From AC-32 sp963719275 (lineage in GTDB: Bacteria > Actinomycetota > Thermoleophilia > Gaiellales > Gaiellaceae), in NCBI GenBank assembly GCA_963719275.1, contig CAVRBT010000004.1, positions 124,001 through 188,000 of the forward strand: DNA of 64,000 bases, given 5' to 3'. How positions within the stretch are numbered: position 1 is the stretch's first letter; each line of letters opens with the position of its first letter. The position numbers were made by a program, and so were the translations under genes. The notes beneath the pieces are model-generated. The model worked only from the letters and a program-made list of their open reading frames with translations, ran no database searches and was not told where the DNA came from. Positions 17,530-25,722 of this stretch are shown here, piece after piece.

Positions 17530-17612
17530 CAGACACGCTCCAGGACGTAGAGGAGCAAGAAGACGAATGCGAAGCACCCGACGGCAATCGCCAGCGCTGC
17601 CAGGTCGAACAT
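17529..17612 (-). CDS. 27-aa single-helix membrane peptide upstream of kdpF
   Basis: 27 aa, starting MFDLAALAIAV and ending LLYVLERV: almost entirely one membrane helix. It is the first gene of the kdp structural operon; its stop overlaps the kdpF start. From memory, short ORFs ending in a YVxxCERL-like motif occur upstream of kdpF in several phyla, usually unannotated, and this one fits loosely with Cys replaced by Leu. A -10 hexamer TAGGTT lies 6 nt before its ATG, consistent with a leaderless transcript. Function unknown; a second small Kdp subunit or an assembly factor is plausible. Confidence 0.65.
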   Translation of the reverse strand: MFDLAALAIAVGCFAFVFLLLYVLERV

Positions 17613-17683
17613 GCTTCGAACCTAGGCCGGCCGGGCTGAGCGCCGCCTGAAGCTTCCGGCCGCCGCCCTGAAGATTTCCTGAG
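17613..17683 (-). promoter_or_regulatory. kdp operon promoter with phased CTTCAGG repeats
   Basis: On the minus strand TAGGTT (17624-17619) sits 6 nt before the first ATG and has no good -35 hexamer behind it. Upstream are CTTCAGG at 17652-17646, CTTCAGG at 17673-17667 and a shortened CTCAGG at 17683-17678, spaced 21 and 11 bp. Helically phased direct repeats upstream of a promoter lacking a -35 are what an OmpR-family activator uses, so these are candidate KdpE sites. The spacer between the kdpE stop and the operon is only 75 bp. Confidence 0.5.
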
Positions 17684-17687
17684 CGGC

Positions 17688-18377
17688 CTAACGCGTGGCT
17701 GGGTCGACCAGCCGGTAGCCCGCGCCGGGCTCTGTCAGGAGGTAGCGGGGCCGGGTCGGGTCGGGCTCGATCTTGCGCCGCAGTTGGGAGACGTGCACGT
17801 GCAGGAGGTTCGACGCGTCGCCGTACCCCGGTCCCCAGACCTCCTGCAGGATCGCCCGGTGCGTGAGCAGCTTGCCCTCGTTGCGCGCGAGCAGCCGAAG
17901 GAGCTCGAACTGGTGCGGCGTCAGGTGGACCGGCTTTCCATTGGCGCGCAGCTCGCGCTTTTCGAGGTCGAGTTCGAGCTCGCCGATCGTCAGTACCGGC
18001 TCGCCGGACGGTGCAGCGCGCCGCAGCACCGCGCGGAGGCGCGCGATCAGCTCGTCGATCCCGACCGGCTTCGTCACGTAGTCGTCGGCGCCCGCGTCGA
18101 GCGCGGCGACCTTCTCGCGCTCGTCTCCGACTGCCGAAAGCACGATCACCGGCGCGGTGCTCCAGGTCCGAAGCTCGCGGACCACGTCCGTGCCGGTGCC
18201 GTCCGGCAGGACGAGGTCGAGGATCACCGCTTCAGGCGGCCGCATCGCCGCGGCGGCTAGTGCGGTCTCCGCCTTCTCGGCCGTGTCCACCTCGTATCCG
18301 GCGGCGCGGAGGCTCGTCTGCAGGGCGCGCAGGATCTGCGGCTCGTCGTCGACGACGAGGATGCGCGCCCCGCTCAC
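17688..18377 (-). CDS. kdpE: Response regulator KdpE
   Basis: 229 aa. Intact receiver: ILVVDDEP acidic pocket, phosphoacceptor in AVILDLVLPDG, lysine in DDYVTKPV. OmpR-type winged helix at the C-terminus (HVSQLRRKIE, GAGYRL). GTG 18377 overlaps the kinase stop (GTGA). It lies just upstream of the kdp structural operon and probably activates it. Confidence 0.92.
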   Translation of the reverse strand: MSGARILVVDDEPQILRALQTSLRAAGYEVDTAEKAETALAAAAMRPPEAVILDLVLPDGTGTDVVRELRTWSTAPVIVLSAVGDEREKVAALDAGADDYVTKPVGIDELIARLRAVLRRAAPSGEPVLTIGELELDLEKRELRANGKPVHLTPHQFELLRLLARNEGKLLTHRAILQEVWGPGYGDASNLLHVHVSQLRRKIEPDPTRPRYLLTEPGAGYRLVDPATR

Positions 18378-19756
18378 GGCTCGGTCCTCGGCAGCGCGAG
18401 CACGAACGTTGCCCCCTGGCCAGGGCGCGACTCCGCCCAGACGCGGGCCTCGTTCGCCTCCGCGAAGCCGCGGGCGATCGCGAGTCCCAGACCGGCTCCG
18501 TGCCGGTCGTCGGTACCGCGCTGGAACGGCTCGAACACCCGCTCGCGGTCCTCGGGGGCGATGCCGGGGCCGTGGTCGATCACGCGGACAAGGATCCGGT
18601 TTGCCGTCTCCACGACCTGCACGCGCACATGTTCGTCGGCGGGCGAGTACTTGAGAGCGTTCTCGAGCAGGTTCGCGAGCACGCGTTCGATCTGCTGCGC
18701 GTCCACCCGGACCGCCGGGGGCTCCTCGGGGAGCTCGACCTCGATCCTGCGCTCGTCTTCGCCGAGCTGGACGAGCGCCTGTCCGACGAGGTCGTCGACC
18801 GGCCAGACCTCCGGCTGCGGCTCCGCCGCACCCACCTCGAGGCGCGAAAGGTCGAGCAGGTTCGCGATCACCCGGTCGAGCCGCTCCGCCTCTCCGAGGA
18901 TCGTCGTCACCAGCTCGCGCGTGTCGTCGCGGTCGAGCTCGAGGTCGGTGCGCGCGAGCGCGCTTGCGGACGTCAGAATCGCCATCAACGGGCTGCGCAG
19001 GTCGTGGCTGACGGCGCGCAGCACCGCGGTCTTGATCGCGTCGCTGCGGCGGAGCGCCTCCGCCTCGAGCGCCTCGGTGGCCAGCCGTTCGCGGTCGATC
19101 GCAACGCCGAGGAGCGACGCAAGGGCGGGGAGGAGGCGGCGGCGCGCGGCCGCCCCGCCCTGACGGCCGCCCTCGAGCGTGATGGTCCCGACACGCCGGC
19201 CGCCGGCGAGCAGCGGATGGCGCTCGCCCGGCTCCGTCGGCTTCCCGGTGCCGACGACGATCGTTGCCCGCTCGACCTGCAACGCCCTCGCGGCGTCGGC
19301 GCCGATGCGGTCGAGGTCCCCGGTCAGATTCCCGCGCTCGAGCAGCGACGCGGCGATCTCCGCGAGCAGCGCCGACTCGATCGCACGCCTCCGTGAGCGG
19401 GCGGCAAGCTCGCTGACCACGACCGCCGTCACCACGAACACCGCCAGCGCGAACCAGTTGCTCGAGTCCTGCAGCGTGAACGTGTGTACCGGCGGCAGGA
19501 AGAAGAAGTTGAAGGCGAGCATGCTGGCGACCGAGACGAGCAGGGCGTAAACGAGGCCCCAGACCACGGCGACCGGGATCACGGCGAGCAGGTAGAGGAC
19601 ACTGAGGCCGAGCACGGGCACGTGGGCTTTGAGTGCGAAGATGACGCCGGTGACCGCGGTCACGAGCGCCGCGCTGACGAGCAGGCCGGCGGCAGGCCGC
19701 AGCCGCTCGACCGGGTGCCTGCGCTCCACGAGCGCCGGCGAACGATGCGCGTTCAC
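18374..19756 (-). CDS. KdpD-like histidine kinase lacking the N-terminal sensor domain
   Basis: 460 aa. Four closely packed membrane helices of the DUF4118/KdpD type (about 22-118, including FNFFFLPPVHTFTL), a GAF-like linker, HisKA with H251 in VSHDLRSPL, and HATPase (NLLENALKYSP, DHGPGIAP, GAGLGLAIA). It equals the C-terminal half of KdpD; the missing N-terminal half is encoded at 11935-13029. GTG 19756 overlaps the upstream oxidoreductase stop (GTGA). Confidence 0.9.
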   Translation of the reverse strand: MNAHRSPALVERRHPVERLRPAAGLLVSAALVTAVTGVIFALKAHVPVLGLSVLYLLAVIPVAVVWGLVYALLVSVASMLAFNFFFLPPVHTFTLQDSSNWFALAVFVVTAVVVSELAARSRRRAIESALLAEIAASLLERGNLTGDLDRIGADAARALQVERATIVVGTGKPTEPGERHPLLAGGRRVGTITLEGGRQGGAAARRRLLPALASLLGVAIDRERLATEALEAEALRRSDAIKTAVLRAVSHDLRSPLMAILTSASALARTDLELDRDDTRELVTTILGEAERLDRVIANLLDLSRLEVGAAEPQPEVWPVDDLVGQALVQLGEDERRIEVELPEEPPAVRVDAQQIERVLANLLENALKYSPADEHVRVQVVETANRILVRVIDHGPGIAPEDRERVFEPFQRGTDDRHGAGLGLAIARGFAEANEARVWAESRPGQGATFVLALPRTEP

Positions 19757-20712
19757 GGGATGCGTAAGACGATCTTGCCGAACTGCTCCGCGGCTTCCAT
19801 CCGCTCGTGGGCCGCGCGAGCCTTGGCCAGGGGGAGGGTCGAGTCGACGACTGGCTTCGCGCGGCCGCTCTTCACGAGGTCGTACGCGCCCTCGAAGTCC
19901 TCGCGGGTGCCCATCGTCGACCCATAGATCGTCAGCTGCTTCCACCAGATCCGGTGGAGCGCCGCGGGCGGGTTCGGGCCACTGGTCGCGCCGCAGACGG
20001 CGATGCGGCCACTCGCGCGCGCCGCCTGAAGCGAGGTCTGCCAGGTCGCCTCGCCGACGTGCTCGAGCACGACCTCGACGCCCTTGCCGTCCGTCGCCTC
20101 GGCGACGGCGCCGCGTACGTCGCCGGTCGCGTGGTTGACGGCCGCATCGGCGCCGAGCTCCCGCGCGCGGTCGAGCTTCTCGTCGCTGGACGAGGTGACG
20201 AGCGCCCGCGCGCCGAGCGCCTTCGCGATCGCGAGCCCCGCAGTCGCGACGCCGCTGCCGATCCCCCAGAGCAGCACCCACTCGCTCTCCTGCAGCTGCG
20301 CTTTGGTGACGAGCAGCCGGTACGCGGTCTCGAACACGAGCGGAAAGGCCGCCGCCTCCTCGAACGAGATCTCGTTCGGCAGCGGGTAGACGTTCGTTTC
20401 CGGCACGGCCACCAGCTCCGCGTGCGTGCCGTCCATGTGCTCGCCGACCACGCTGATCTTCTCGCCGTGCTCGATCCCAGGGTTGATCACGACGCGCTCG
20501 CCGGTGTCTTCGCGGAGGCCCGCGCCGTCCGCGCCGAGGATCCGCGGCTTCGGCACGGAAGGAAGGCCCTTGCGGATCCAGAGGTCGAGATGGTTGAGCG
20601 AGGCGGCGCGGAGACGGACGAGCACCTCGCCCGGGCCCGGCTCGGGATCCGGCGCGTTCTCGTAGCGCAGCACCTCGGGCCCGCCGTCCTCGTGTATGCG
20701 AATCGCCTTCAT
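19753..20712 (-). CDS. Medium-chain dehydrogenase/quinone oxidoreductase family protein
   Basis: 319 aa. GroES-like N-terminal domain (MKAIRIHEDGGPEVLRY) and a Rossmann domain (WGIGSGVATAGLAIAKALGA; VLEHVGEATW). It has few of the zinc-binding cysteines of true alcohol dehydrogenases, so an NADPH-dependent quinone or enone reductase is more likely. It heads the transcription unit that continues into the KdpD-like kinase and kdpE. The ATG at 20712 is only 18 bp from the divergent queG start. Confidence 0.85.
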   Translation of the reverse strand: MKAIRIHEDGGPEVLRYENAPDPEPGPGEVLVRLRAASLNHLDLWIRKGLPSVPKPRILGADGAGLREDTGERVVINPGIEHGEKISVVGEHMDGTHAELVAVPETNVYPLPNEISFEEAAAFPLVFETAYRLLVTKAQLQESEWVLLWGIGSGVATAGLAIAKALGARALVTSSSDEKLDRARELGADAAVNHATGDVRGAVAEATDGKGVEVVLEHVGEATWQTSLQAARASGRIAVCGATSGPNPPAALHRIWWKQLTIYGSTMGTREDFEGAYDLVKSGRAKPVVDSTLPLAKARAAHERMEAAEQFGKIVLRIP

Positions 20713-20730
20713 GAGGGCACAATCTCCCAT
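20713..20730. promoter_or_regulatory. Candidate bidirectional leaderless promoter
   Basis: The 18-bp gap between two divergent start codons holds CACAAT (20718-20723) for queG, 7 nt from its ATG, and overlapping GATTGT on the other strand (20724-20719), 6 nt from the oxidoreductase ATG. Both keep the A at position 2 and T at position 6 of a -10 element. No ribosome-binding site fits on either side. Confidence 0.45.
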
Positions 20731-21726
20731 ATGCAGGCGGCGGAGCTTGCGCTGCTGGGTGAGGAGCTCGGGCTCGACGTGGTCGGGGCGGCTCCGGTCG
20801 CGCCCTACGAGGAGACCGAGCGGCACATCCGCGAGCGGCGCGAGCGCGGCCTCTTCGCAGACATGCGCTTCACGATGGCGCGGCCCGAGATCTCGTGCCA
20901 CCCGGAGACGCTGCTCGACGGCGCTCGCACCGTCGTCTCAGCGGCCCTCTGCTACTGGTGCGACGGGGAAGAGCCGCCGCCGGGGTACGGGCGGCTGCCG
21001 CGCTATACGTGGTGGGACGCCTACGCGGCGCTGCGCGAGCGGCTGGACGAGCTCGGCCGCCGGATCGGGGGCGAGTACCGGGTGCTAGTGGACGCGAACG
21101 AGCACGTCGACCGCGAGGCCGCAGTCCGCTCGGGGGTCGGCTTCTACGGCAAGAACACGATGCTGATCACGCGCCGCTTCGGCTCATGGGTGGTGCTCGG
21201 GACGCTGGTCACGACCGCCGAGGTCGAGCCGACGCCGCCGCTGGACGCCGACTGCGGCTCCTGCACGCTCTGCATCGAGGCCTGCCCGACGGACGCGCTC
21301 GACGAGCCGGGCGTGCTCGACGCGACGCGCTGCCTCTCCTACTGGACACAGTCATCGGCCCCGTTCCCCGAGGAGCACCGCGAGGCGCTGGGGGACCGCG
21401 TCTACGGCTGCGACATCTGCCAGGACGTCTGTCCCTGGAACCGCGGAGTCGAGAAGCGGCGGGCGGGGCAGGCGCCGCCATCCGGCGCGGAGCCGCACGT
21501 CTCGCTCGTCGACTGGCTCGAGGCGGGCGACGAGGAGCTCGCGGCGCGCTACGACCGGCTGTTCGTGCCGCGCAACGACCCGCGCTACCTGCGCCGCAAC
21601 GCCCTAGTCGCACTTGGGAACTCCGGCGGCGACCCGGCGCCGGCGCAACCGTACAGAGAGGGTGACGAGCCGCTCTTGCGCGAGCACGCCGAATGGGCGC
21701 TTGCGCAGATCGGGGAGCGCGCGTGA
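20731..21726 (+). CDS. queG: Epoxyqueuosine reductase QueG
   Basis: 331 aa. Reduces epoxyqueuosine to queuosine in tRNA, using cobalamin and two 4Fe-4S clusters. The C-terminal half has the two cysteine clusters (CGSCTLCIEACPTDAL and YGCDICQDVCPWN) and the SGVGFYGKNTML stretch of the cobalamin-binding domain. queA and tgt, the earlier steps, are about 20 kb away in this window. The stop overlaps the next start (GTGA). Confidence 0.94.
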   Translation: MQAAELALLGEELGLDVVGAAPVAPYEETERHIRERRERGLFADMRFTMARPEISCHPETLLDGARTVVSAALCYWCDGEEPPPGYGRLPRYTWWDAYAALRERLDELGRRIGGEYRVLVDANEHVDREAAVRSGVGFYGKNTMLITRRFGSWVVLGTLVTTAEVEPTPPLDADCGSCTLCIEACPTDALDEPGVLDATRCLSYWTQSSAPFPEEHREALGDRVYGCDICQDVCPWNRGVEKRRAGQAPPSGAEPHVSLVDWLEAGDEELAARYDRLFVPRNDPRYLRRNALVALGNSGGDPAPAQPYREGDEPLLREHAEWALAQIGERA

Positions 21727-23513
21727 CCGAAGGCGAACGCCTGCGCGAGACCGAGCGGTGGATCGCCTGGGTCCGCCTCGCGGCTGTCCCGTTCGCGACC
21801 GTCAACGTCGCGTTCGCCCACGACTATCCGAGCGGCTTCCAGGTTCGAGGATGGGTGATCACGGCCGTCCTGACGGTCGGCGCGGTCGTGCTGCTCTGGC
21901 TCAGCCGTCGCGACTGGTCGCGTGCCGCGCAGGTGCGCCTCGGCCTCGTGGCAACCGCCTTCGACTTCGCCGTCGTGGCGGCGTACGTGCTCGTCTACTA
22001 CTTCCAGACCGGGTCCCCGATCCGGCAGCTGCTCTTCTTGCCGCTCGTCGAGGCGGCCCTTCGCTACGGGATCCCGGGCGCCGTGGCGGCAGCGGCTGCC
22101 ACCGTGCCCGTGCTCGCGGTCTTCGAGCTGCTGCGCGCGCACCGGCTCGACCGTCCGTACCACGTGAACTACATCACGCTGCAGGTCGGGATCGAGCTCC
22201 TGATGGGCCTCGCGATCGGCTGGTTGGTGGCCCGCCTGAGCAGCCAGTCAGAGATCACCGAGTCACGCGCGAGAGAAGCCGAACGCCTCCGCGACAGCCT
22301 CGGCCGGCGGGCCGACCTGCTCGAGGCCGCGAACCGCTGCGCCCGCGCGCTCAACTCCTCGCTCGAGCTCGACCGGGCCTTCGACGCGTTCATCCGCGAG
22401 ATCCGCGGCCTGCTGCCGTTCGACCGAATGGCGATCGTGCTGAGCGAAAAGGGCGTCGCGCAGGTGATGGCGGTCGCGGGCGCCGGCGCCGAGGACGTCC
22501 TCCCACCGGGCTCGGGCCGGCCGATCCACGGGACGCTGCTCGAGGAGCTGCTGCGCACGAACCAGACGGTCTACCGGCGCGACATGAGCGGCGCGGACTA
22601 CCCCGAGGAGGACGAGTTCCTCGCGCTGGGGCTTCACTGCCGCCTGGCGGCTCCGCTCCTCCAGGGCGCTCGGGCGGTCGGGATGCTCTCGCTCGTCCGT
22701 CGCGAAGCCAACGCGTTCTCGAACGAGGAAGTCGAGCTGGCCGGACTGCTCGGTCGGCTCGCGGCGAGCGCGGTACAGAACATCCACGCCTACGAGTCCG
22801 AGCGCAGGGCTGTCGAGGAGCTGCGCCGCCTCTCGGCGCTGCGGGCGGACTTCGTGTCGCTCGTGTCCCACGAGTTGCGCACGCCGATGGCAGCCGTGAT
22901 CGGCTCGGCGCGCACGCTGCAACAGCGCTGGCGCGAGCTTTCGCCCGACCAGCGCGAGTCGTTCCTTGAGCTGATCGCAGGCGAGACGAACCGGCTGGCC
23001 GAGCTGATCAGCGACGTGCTCGACACGTCGCGCATCGAGGCCGGCACCTTCAGCTTCCGCTTCCGGGACGTCGACCTCGCTCAGCTGATCCGCGACGTCG
23101 TCGCGACCGCGCAGCTGGGGCAGGACGAGGTGTACCTGCGCGCGGACGTCCACGACCTGCTGCCGGAGATCCGGGGCGACGCGGAACGGCTGCGGCAGGT
23201 GCTGACGAACCTGATCGACAACGCGGTCAAGTACTCCCCGGCGTGGAGCGAGGTCGAAGTGCACGCGTACCCCGAGGACGGGCGCGTGCGAATCGACGTC
23301 CACGACCGCGGGCCCGGGATCGCGAAGGAGGACCAGAAGCTGATCTTCGAGAAGTTCGGCCGGGTCACGGGGAGCGGGACGGCACGTCCGGGCACCGGCC
23401 TCGGCCTCTTCATCGCGCGCTCGATCGCCGAGGCCCACGGCGGCGCGCTCGAGGTGCAGTCAACCCCTGAGCAGGGCGCGACGTTCACCCTCGAGCTGCC
23501 GGCTCAGAACTAG
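21723..23513 (+). CDS. Membrane histidine kinase with GAF domain
   Basis: 596 aa. About six N-terminal membrane helices (15-175), a GAF domain (about 200-355), HisKA with H383 in VSHELRTPM, and HATPase (NLIDNAVKYSP, DRGPGIA, GTGLGLFIA). No response regulator is adjacent, so the partner is unknown. GTG 21723 overlaps the queG stop. Its TAG stop is part of a 9-bp repeat that flanks the downstream element. Confidence 0.9.
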   Translation: MTEGERLRETERWIAWVRLAAVPFATVNVAFAHDYPSGFQVRGWVITAVLTVGAVVLLWLSRRDWSRAAQVRLGLVATAFDFAVVAAYVLVYYFQTGSPIRQLLFLPLVEAALRYGIPGAVAAAAATVPVLAVFELLRAHRLDRPYHVNYITLQVGIELLMGLAIGWLVARLSSQSEITESRAREAERLRDSLGRRADLLEAANRCARALNSSLELDRAFDAFIREIRGLLPFDRMAIVLSEKGVAQVMAVAGAGAEDVLPPGSGRPIHGTLLEELLRTNQTVYRRDMSGADYPEEDEFLALGLHCRLAAPLLQGARAVGMLSLVRREANAFSNEEVELAGLLGRLAASAVQNIHAYESERRAVEELRRLSALRADFVSLVSHELRTPMAAVIGSARTLQQRWRELSPDQRESFLELIAGETNRLAELISDVLDTSRIEAGTFSFRFRDVDLAQLIRDVVATAQLGQDEVYLRADVHDLLPEIRGDAERLRQVLTNLIDNAVKYSPAWSEVEVHAYPEDGRVRIDVHDRGPGIAKEDQKLIFEKFGRVTGSGTARPGTGLGLFIARSIAEAHGGALEVQSTPEQGATFTLELPAQN

Positions 23514-23522
23514 CGCTCACTT

Positions 23523-23669
23523 CGGGGTCAGGTCTTGCATTGCAACATCGCCGGCTCGATCGCGCTCAAGCCGTGTAACGAACGCGTGACGAGTCATCAA
23601 CGCGAGCAAGCTGTGGACGAGTTGTTTCCGAATCAACGCCGAAACGCGGCGGTGCAAGACCTGACCCCG
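23523..23669. mobile_element. 147-bp MITE-like element with 17-bp perfect inverted repeats
   Basis: CGGGGTCAGGTCTTGCA at 23523-23539 is repeated exactly inverted at 23653-23669. Flanking it, 3 bp outside each end, is the 9-bp direct repeat TAGCGCTCA (23511-23519 and 23673-23681), as expected for a target-site duplication. There is no ORF inside, so any movement would need a transposase in trans. Removing the element and one repeat leaves two convergent genes whose stops are 3 bp apart. Confidence 0.75.
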
Positions 23670-23678
23670 GGGTAGCGC

Positions 23679-25688
23679 TCAGGCGACGCGGACGCGCGAG
23701 AGGCCGAGCTCCCGCTGCACGGCGCGGGCGCGGGCGGCGATCTCGCGACGAAGCTCCGGCGGCTCGAGCACGACTGCCTCGCCGCGGTAGCTGAGGATCT
23801 CGCCCACGAGCCACTCCGGGCTCCCGACCGGCCGTTCGGCCACCGCCGAGCCGTCTGCCAGCCGGCGTGCGCCCTTCTCGAGCTCCCAGCGCGCGATCTC
23901 GGGCGAGTACCAGATGCGGGCGGGCCGCGCGTCGCGAAACTCGTGTGGGTCGAAGCCCTCCCGCGGCTCGAAGCGCCCGCGCTGGAGCCGCGCGCTGCGC
24001 ATCCGGTCGAGCCGGAACGACCGCTCGCCGTCTCGCGTCCGGTCCCACGTGTGGACGTACCAGTACGGCAGCCGCCGCTCGAGGGCGTACGGCTCGACGA
24101 GGTGCGTCGAGACCTCCTCGTCGCCCTCCTTCAGGTAATCGACCTCGACGAGGCGCCGCTCGCGCAGCCCGCGGCTGAGGGTGCCGACGAGGTCCTCCTC
24201 CGCGCGCTGCACCTGCGGCTCCGGTGTCTGCGCGAGCTCGAACTCGCCGAACGTCTCCTCGAGCTTCGCGCGCACGCGCTCGAGCGGCGATCGCGCGTCG
24301 GCAGCGATCATCGGCCCGACGAACTCGAGCGCGAGCCGGATCGCCCGCGCCTCGAGCGGGGTCAAGCGCGGTGGCGCGCGGAACGTGTCCCCGAACAGCT
24401 CCTTGTCGACCCGGACGGTGCCGCCGTCGAGCTCTGCGTAGACCGCGTAGCAGCCGCCGCCGAAGTTCACGAGGTTCAGCAGCGAGAGGTGCTCCTGCAG
24501 TTCCTCGAGCGAGCTCATGTTGAAGTCGTCGAGCAACTCCTTCGCGGGGATCTCGGCCTCGCTGTCCTCGCCGCAGCGGTCGAGCAGGTACGCGAGCAGG
24601 GCTTGCAGGACGGCAAACCGCTCAGGGTGCAGCGGAGCGGCGGGCCGGTCGACCGCCTCCTGCTCGGCATGGCCGTCGACCTCGTCTGCGAGCGGAACCG
24701 GCCGGCCCTCGTGGCCCTCGCGCACGGCCCTAAGCGCCCGGGCAACCTCGCGCCGTAGCTCGTCCGGCGCCTGCGGCACGGCGCGACCGTCCTGGCGCAG
24801 CACCCACGACGCGAGCAGCGGCAGGCTCGAATACTCCGTCACGAAGACGCCGTCGGCGACCTTCGTGCCGAACGTGCGCTCGACCCACCATGCGGTGTCG
24901 CGGGCGACCTCGATGCGCGCCTCCCCGACCGGGTCGCCGATCTGCCACGGCGGCCGGCCTCGATAGCGGTCGACGTCGAACTCGGCCGGTAGCCGGAAGT
25001 CGCGCTCCCGCCGCGTCGCGAAGCGGATGTCCCCGCGGATGCGCGAGACGCGGAACGTTCGCTCGTCGCCCGCGTCCAGATCCTCGCCGACGACGTACCA
25101 GGCGCCCGCGTCCGCGAAGAGCGCGTACGGGTTGACCGTCCGCTCGCGCTCCTCGTCGCGCGAGATCGACCAGTACGGGAACTTGACCGTGCGCTGCTTG
25201 GAGATCGCCGCCTCGAGCTTGCCGAGCCGGCCTTGCATCTCGACCGAGTACTCGGGGTCGAGCACCTCGACGCGCATGGCCGTGTCGGTCGGCGCCTCCG
25301 CGAAGCCCGGCCGGCCGAGCGCGAGGTTCTGCAATGCGAGCCGCAGCGGCTCGGCGTAGGCGAACTTGCCCTCGAGCAGGTAGAGGCACGTCTGCAGCGC
25401 AGCGAGCTCGTCGTCGGTCAGCTCCAGCGGCGGCAGGAAGTAGCGCTCGGAGCGCATCGTGTAGAGCTCCTCGCCCGTGTACTCGTCGCGTTGCGAGTGC
25501 AGCGGGACGCCAAGCGCGATCAGCTCCGCTCGGTCGGAGTAGAAGCGCCGCGCGAACGCCTCGTCCGACATTTCCTGGTAGCCCTCGACCTGGCCTTTGA
25601 TCTCCCGCGCGGTCACGGCCCGCCGCTCCGCCATCAGGAAGGCGACGAGCGAGAGCTGACGGATCAGCTTGTCCGTGTCGTGCGACAC
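23679..25688 (-). CDS. Fused double WYL-domain regulator (PafBC-like)
   Basis: 669 aa. Two tandem HTH-WYL units: the first HTH at about 1-60 with a WYL domain (about 155-240), the second starting near 325 with a WYL domain (about 500-590, VEVDYLKEGDEE and LVEPYALERRLPYWYV). In actinobacteria PafB and PafC form a heteromeric activator of the RecA-independent DNA-damage response, and natural PafBC fusions are known; this layout matches one. The GTG start has TAGTCT 8 nt upstream (25702-25697). Assignment to PafBC rather than another WYL pair is probable, not proven. Confidence 0.82.
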   Translation of the reverse strand: MSHDTDKLIRQLSLVAFLMAERRAVTAREIKGQVEGYQEMSDEAFARRFYSDRAELIALGVPLHSQRDEYTGEELYTMRSERYFLPPLELTDDELAALQTCLYLLEGKFAYAEPLRLALQNLALGRPGFAEAPTDTAMRVEVLDPEYSVEMQGRLGKLEAAISKQRTVKFPYWSISRDEERERTVNPYALFADAGAWYVVGEDLDAGDERTFRVSRIRGDIRFATRRERDFRLPAEFDVDRYRGRPPWQIGDPVGEARIEVARDTAWWVERTFGTKVADGVFVTEYSSLPLLASWVLRQDGRAVPQAPDELRREVARALRAVREGHEGRPVPLADEVDGHAEQEAVDRPAAPLHPERFAVLQALLAYLLDRCGEDSEAEIPAKELLDDFNMSSLEELQEHLSLLNLVNFGGGCYAVYAELDGGTVRVDKELFGDTFRAPPRLTPLEARAIRLALEFVGPMIAADARSPLERVRAKLEETFGEFELAQTPEPQVQRAEEDLVGTLSRGLRERRLVEVDYLKEGDEEVSTHLVEPYALERRLPYWYVHTWDRTRDGERSFRLDRMRSARLQRGRFEPREGFDPHEFRDARPARIWYSPEIARWELEKGARRLADGSAVAERPVGSPEWLVGEILSYRGEAVVLEPPELRREIAARARAVQRELGLSRVRVA

Positions 25689-25696
25689 CCGAGGCG

Positions 25697-25702
25697 AGAC
25701 TA
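25697..25702 (-). promoter_or_regulatory. -10 element TAGTCT before the WYL regulator
   Basis: Read on the minus strand, TAGTCT ends 8 nt before the GTG at 25688, with no ribosome-binding site between. It belongs to the recurrent leaderless-type pattern in this window. Confidence 0.45.
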
Positions 25703-25722
25703 TCGCCTAGCGCCTAGATGGG

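Noticed and set aside
17613..17690. Riboswitch (c-di-AMP type) upstream of kdp
   Set aside because: The region between kdpE and the first kdp ORF is only 75 bp, and the likely start site is at the ATG, leaving no leader RNA.
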